From the NCBI GenBank assembly GCA_013289685.1, contig JABCZL010000008.1:1-64000 (forward strand): DNA of 64,000 nt, written 5' to 3'. The stretch's first letter is position 1. Every line of letters begins with the position of its first letter. The notes beneath the pieces are model-generated. The model saw only the letters and a program-made list of their open reading frames with translations, did not search any database and had not been told where the DNA came from. Shown here piece after piece: positions 60,651-64,000 of this stretch. This DNA is from Acidobacteriota bacterium. Its GTDB lineage: Bacteria > Acidobacteriota > Terriglobia > Terriglobales > Acidobacteriaceae. Both the position numbers and the translations under genes were made by a program.

Positions 60651-61877
60651 ATGTTCAAAGGAACGAGCCTCTTTCGTCTTTTCTTGGCCTTGCTTGCCTG
60701 TCTGCCCCTGGCGAGCGTGAGTTTCGCGGCGCACATCAGCACCAGCACGCACACCACGGCCAAATCGAAATCGCAAAAGATCAGTGAGACCCAGCGCACC
60801 CGGCGCCGCCTGCATCACCTGGCACGCAGCCGCAGCGCAACCGTCACCTCAGTTTCTGCGAGCACGCACCGCCGCCGCTATCACGAGCGCTTTCACATGA
60901 GCTCGTTCGCCGAAGACATTGCGGCCGGGGACATCACCACCGGCGAAGATCCAATTGTGCGTCAGGCTGCGGTCGACGCGCTGGGCAACATGAATGGTAC
61001 AGTCGTGGCGATCGAGCCCACCAGCGGACGCGTGCTGGCCATGGTGAATCAGAAGCTGGCTTTGTCGAGCGGCGCACAGCCCTGCTCGACCATCAAACTT
61101 TCCGTGGCTTTGGCGGCACTGAGCGAAGGCCTGGTCTCCAAGGAAACGGAAGTTGCTCTCGGCGGCCGCAGTCGCATGAATCTGACCACCGCGCTGGCCC
61201 ACTCCAACAACGCTTATTTCGAGGCCGTCGGACGCAAGCTCGGTTTTGAGAAAGTCGCCTACTACGCCCACGAATACGGGCTCGGCGAACTCGCGGGATA
61301 CGACATTCCCGGCGAACAACTCGGCAGCTATCCAGATGAGCCGATTCCCACCAGCCTGGGCGGCGTCGGCAAGATGTGTTCTTTCGGCGAAGGCGTCTCC
61401 ATGACCCCGCTGCAACTGGGCGCCATGGTTTCGGCGATTGCCAATGGCGGAACGCTCTACTATCTGCAGCATCCCACGAGCCCCGAAGAGGTGGCGGGTT
61501 TTCAGCCGCGCGTAAAGCGGCAGCTCGATATCGCTCCGGTCATTCCTGAACTTTCCGACGGCATGGCGGGAGCGGTGCAGTACGGTACGGCTCGCAGCCT
61601 GCGGCTCAACTTCAACGAAGAAGAAATTCTGGGCAAGACGGGAACCTGTTCGCACGCCGGAACGCGCTTCGGTTGGTTCGCCTCCTACGCCAACACCAGT
61701 GTTGGGCGCGTTGTGGTTGTCGTCTTCCTGGAAGGCGGACGCCCCACCTTCGGTCCCAAGGCCGCCGAAATTGCTGGACGCATCTATCGCAACATGTACG
61801 ACCACAATTTCTTCACCTCCGGCCCCGCACTTCCGGCCGATCAGGCCGCGGCGAAAACGGTCAGCACGAACCCGTAG
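60651..61877 (+). CDS. Exported penicillin-binding transpeptidase-like protein
   Basis: 408 residues. Signal peptide or anchor (about 1-27), a basic Ser/Thr-rich linker (28-80), then a compact transpeptidase domain with SxxK at 146-149 (STIK), SxN at 185-187 (SNN) and KTG at 329-331. So the penicillin-binding site is complete. It lacks the large N-terminal dimerisation domain of class B PBPs such as FtsI. It follows ftsZ and may cross-link septal wall, or be a D-transpeptidase/beta-lactam sensor of a BlaR/class D-like branch. A terminator follows. Confidence 0.85.
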   Translation: MFKGTSLFRLFLALLACLPLASVSFAAHISTSTHTTAKSKSQKISETQRTRRRLHHLARSRSATVTSVSASTHRRRYHERFHMSSFAEDIAAGDITTGEDPIVRQAAVDALGNMNGTVVAIEPTSGRVLAMVNQKLALSSGAQPCSTIKLSVALAALSEGLVSKETEVALGGRSRMNLTTALAHSNNAYFEAVGRKLGFEKVAYYAHEYGLGELAGYDIPGEQLGSYPDEPIPTSLGGVGKMCSFGEGVSMTPLQLGAMVSAIANGGTLYYLQHPTSPEEVAGFQPRVKRQLDIAPVIPELSDGMAGAVQYGTARSLRLNFNEEEILGKTGTCSHAGTRFGWFASYANTSVGRVVVVVFLEGGRPTFGPKAAEIAGRIYRNMYDHNFFTSGPALPADQAAAKTVSTNP

Positions 61878-61894
61878 GTTATTCCGCATGTTTC

Positions 61895-61930
61895 AAAGAG
61901 ACGTAGCTCCGCTACGTCTCTTTGATTATT
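61895..61930 (+). terminator. Rho-independent terminator
   Basis: AAAGAGACGTAGC (61895-61907), loop TCC, GCTACGTCTCTTT (61911-61923), a perfect 13-bp stem followed by GATTATTTT. It ends the transpeptidase transcript. Confidence 0.88.
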
Positions 61931-62132
61931 TTCCGCCTATTTTCCGCAGTGACTCATCGCCTCGAACTTCCTTCCTCCCGCGCCAACAAAATTCTTACCT
62001 ACTTCTAATACGAGAAAACCCAACGTTGCCGATATCTCCTTCAGCCACCGCGCCGACGGGGAAGAACTCCGCGCCAGTCTGCTCGGTGGTTGATCCGGAG
62101 TTGGTGTCTGGGAGGACGATACGTCAGGGTGG

Positions 62133-63839
62133 ATGATGCTTTACAGAAATTACGAAAACATAGTGGTTTTGGCATTGGTGGCGATCGCGGTCCTCGCCGT
62201 CGTCCTGTTCACTCTCCGCGGCGTGGGGAAGCTGGTCGGAAGGTTGTTCCCGGCGCTCGGAAATCGGGCATCTGCGCTGGCGATCAAGGACAACAATCCC
62301 TGCGACGACGATGCCCGCTTCCGCACCGTGGCCGAGGCTATCCCTCAGATTATCTGGACTGCGTTTTCTGATCGGGGCGTGGACTACTGCAACCGGCGCT
62401 GGTACGAACTGACTGGGTTCAGCGAAGAGCAGACCATGGGAGGAGGCTGGGTCAGCGGTCTCCATCCCGACGACCAGCCCGTTGCTGTGCAGAACTGGGA
62501 GAACGTTCGAAGTAGCGGCGAGCCTTTTGAAATGGACTTTCGCTTGCGCAGTGCGGCTGGGGGTTTTCGCTGGCACCTGGTCCGCGCCACCGCCACGCGA
62601 AATTCCGCGGGGGCTGTCTTGAAGTGGTTCGGGACTTGCACCGACATTGACGATCAGATGCGCAACCAGCAGTTGCTGGAGGAGCAACTCAAAAAGCACA
62701 CGGCCGCGCTCATGGACGCCAATACGCGCCTGGAAATGGAGATGCGCGAGCGGGCCCTGGCACAACAGGAACTGAATCAGCAGACCGAGCTCATGGTGAG
62801 CGAACTGACCAAACGCTCGAACCGGTCTGCCAATCTGGCAAAGATGGCTGAACTGCTGCAGACTTGCGCGGAAGTGAAAGACCTCTTATCGGTCGTAGCC
62901 GGCATGGCTCCGAAGGTTTTTCCGGAACTGCGCGGCGCTCTCTTGTTGTTCAACGCTGCGCGCGACCTGCTCGACGTCGCTGCCCTCTGGGGGGATTGCG
63001 AACTGGCTGCGGATGGCTTTGGACCGCAAGATTGCTGGGCTCTGCGCACCGGGCACCTGCATGTTGTCGTGGCCGGCGATCCCACAGCCGAGTGCCGGCA
63101 CGCGGCTTCTGGCCAGCACTCTTACTGCTGCCTGCCGCTGATGGCGCATGGCGAAGCCATCGGGATCTTGCACTTCCAAATGATCGAACCCGGCGAACTA
63201 CCCCAGCCCGTCTTGTTGACGGTCAACATGTTCACCGAACACGTGGGACTCTCCGTGGCCAACATCCGCCTGCGGGAGGCCTTGCGCAGCCAGTCGATCC
63301 GCGATCCGCTGACCGGCCTCTACAACCGTCGCTACCTGGAAGAGATGCTGGAACGGGAAACCCGGCGGGCCGTGCGCGCCGAGCATGGACTCGGCGTCCT
63401 CATGCTGGATCTCGACCATTTCAAAAGTTTCAACGATACTTACGGCCACGACGCCGGCGACACCGTGTTGCGCGAGACCGCTGCGTTTCTATTGAAGAGC
63501 GTGCGTGCCGAGGACATTGTGTGCCGCTTTGGGGGAGAGGAATTCATCGTCATCCTCCCGCTGGCGGACTTGAGCGTCACCCAGGCCCGCGCTGAACGCA
63601 TTCGCTCCAAGATACGCGAGTTGCAGGTGCTGCATCAGGGGCTGTCGCTCGGAATGGTCACCGTATCGGTGGGTGTTGCCGAACTTCCTCAGCATGGTAC
63701 GTCGCCCAAAGTACTGATCGAAGCCGCCGACGCCGCACTCTATCGTGCCAAGAAAGCAGGCCGGGACAGGGTAGCCGTTGCTGACCCGGCGCCTGAGGCC
63801 GAATCGCAGCCCAATTCGATTGCCATGGGAAAACCTTGA
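62133..63839 (+). CDS. PAS-GAF-GGDEF diguanylate cyclase
   Basis: 568 residues. One N-terminal TM helix (about 9-28), a PAS domain (about 60-175, FRTVAEAIPQIIWTAFSDRG ... FRWHLVRATATR), a coiled coil (about 176-230), a GAF domain (about 235-385), and a GGDEF domain (about 395-550). The active-site signature is GGEEF, accepted by active cyclases, and the RxxD inhibitory site (RAED) stands five residues before it, so product inhibition by c-di-GMP is expected. Makes c-di-GMP from GTP; the PilZ protein at 32333 could be a receptor. The last 160 bp of the window hold no gene. Confidence 0.9.
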   Translation: MMLYRNYENIVVLALVAIAVLAVVLFTLRGVGKLVGRLFPALGNRASALAIKDNNPCDDDARFRTVAEAIPQIIWTAFSDRGVDYCNRRWYELTGFSEEQTMGGGWVSGLHPDDQPVAVQNWENVRSSGEPFEMDFRLRSAAGGFRWHLVRATATRNSAGAVLKWFGTCTDIDDQMRNQQLLEEQLKKHTAALMDANTRLEMEMRERALAQQELNQQTELMVSELTKRSNRSANLAKMAELLQTCAEVKDLLSVVAGMAPKVFPELRGALLLFNAARDLLDVAALWGDCELAADGFGPQDCWALRTGHLHVVVAGDPTAECRHAASGQHSYCCLPLMAHGEAIGILHFQMIEPGELPQPVLLTVNMFTEHVGLSVANIRLREALRSQSIRDPLTGLYNRRYLEEMLERETRRAVRAEHGLGVLMLDLDHFKSFNDTYGHDAGDTVLRETAAFLLKSVRAEDIVCRFGGEEFIVILPLADLSVTQARAERIRSKIRELQVLHQGLSLGMVTVSVGVAELPQHGTSPKVLIEAADAALYRAKKAGRDRVAVADPAPEAESQPNSIAMGKP

Positions 63840-64000
63840 GCGCCCATCCGCCAATCCAGCAATCCCCGCCCAAGCCACGCTAGTAAAGCCTTTAGTTTCA
63901 GTTTCATGTCTCTTCATTGTTGGCTAGACCGCGACACTTGCCTGGGCGAGTTCCCGACCCAATCTCCTTCCCGCCAAAAGAAAATCAAAAAAGAGCTTGC

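Noticed and set aside
1-64000. tRNA, rRNA, integrase or transposase genes
   Set aside because: None seen; the 3'-end duplication at 4.7/10.1 kb has no integrase nearby.

Overview
The window is GC-rich, densely coded bacterial chromosome. Its content points to the Acidobacteriota (Terriglobia/Koribacter-like): three large Hanks-type Ser/Thr kinases fused to TPR or TolB/WD40-like beta-propeller modules, a fused AroD-AroE enzyme, a DUF4139 secreted protein, an AMIN-domain protein next to a TonB-like protein, and many short palindromic repeats between genes. This assignment is inferred from gene content; there is no rRNA in the window. I saw no tRNA, rRNA, CRISPR array, transposase or integrase.

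Layout. 1-3.4 kb: the C-terminal part of an O-acyltransferase with an SGNH domain, then (minus strand) aroDE translationally coupled to a small membrane protein. 3.7-10.2 kb: a secreted protein whose 3' end and terminator recur at 10.12-10.22 kb. Between the two copies lies a five-gene accessory block (metal-ligand-poor amidohydrolase, acetoacetate decarboxylase-like protein, ferritin-like DUF892 protein, alpha/beta hydrolase, sulfite-oxidase-like molybdoenzyme) plus a composite gene remnant. 10.4-28 kb: three kinases, AMMECR1, pgsA, a ComEA-like HhH protein, glutamate dehydrogenase, pstS with a porin, an fRMsr-like GAF protein, an aminotransferase and an MBL-fold hydrolase. 28-43.4 kb: trpE and (opposite strand) trpG, a metallophosphoesterase, PilZ, AMIN/FecR-like protein, a split TonB gene, YtxH, efp, acylphosphatase-apt, a GlsB-type membrane protein, DUF4139 protein, pckA and a Cys-rich mini-protein.

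43.5-60.3 kb is the dcw cell wall/division cluster in canonical order (murE-murF-mraY-murD-ftsW-murG-murC-ftsQ-ftsA-ftsZ). mraZ, mraW, ftsL and ftsI are missing on the murE side, and murB and ddl are missing before ftsQ. The cluster is interrupted by two minus-strand hypothetical genes and two plus-strand unknowns. It is followed by a small secreted transpeptidase-like protein and a PAS-GAF-GGDEF diguanylate cyclase. The Mur enzymes make and ligate the mDAP-type stem peptide, MraY and MurG build lipid I and II, FtsW polymerises glycan, and FtsQ/A/Z form the divisome.

The most striking signals are: a 43-bp REP-like palindrome that sits in frame inside murC and recurs in inverted orientation upstream of the glutamate dehydrogenase region; the near-identical repeat pair (about 97 bp) bracketing the 4.76-10.12 kb block; and a TonB-family gene broken into two reading frames that overlap by ATGA.
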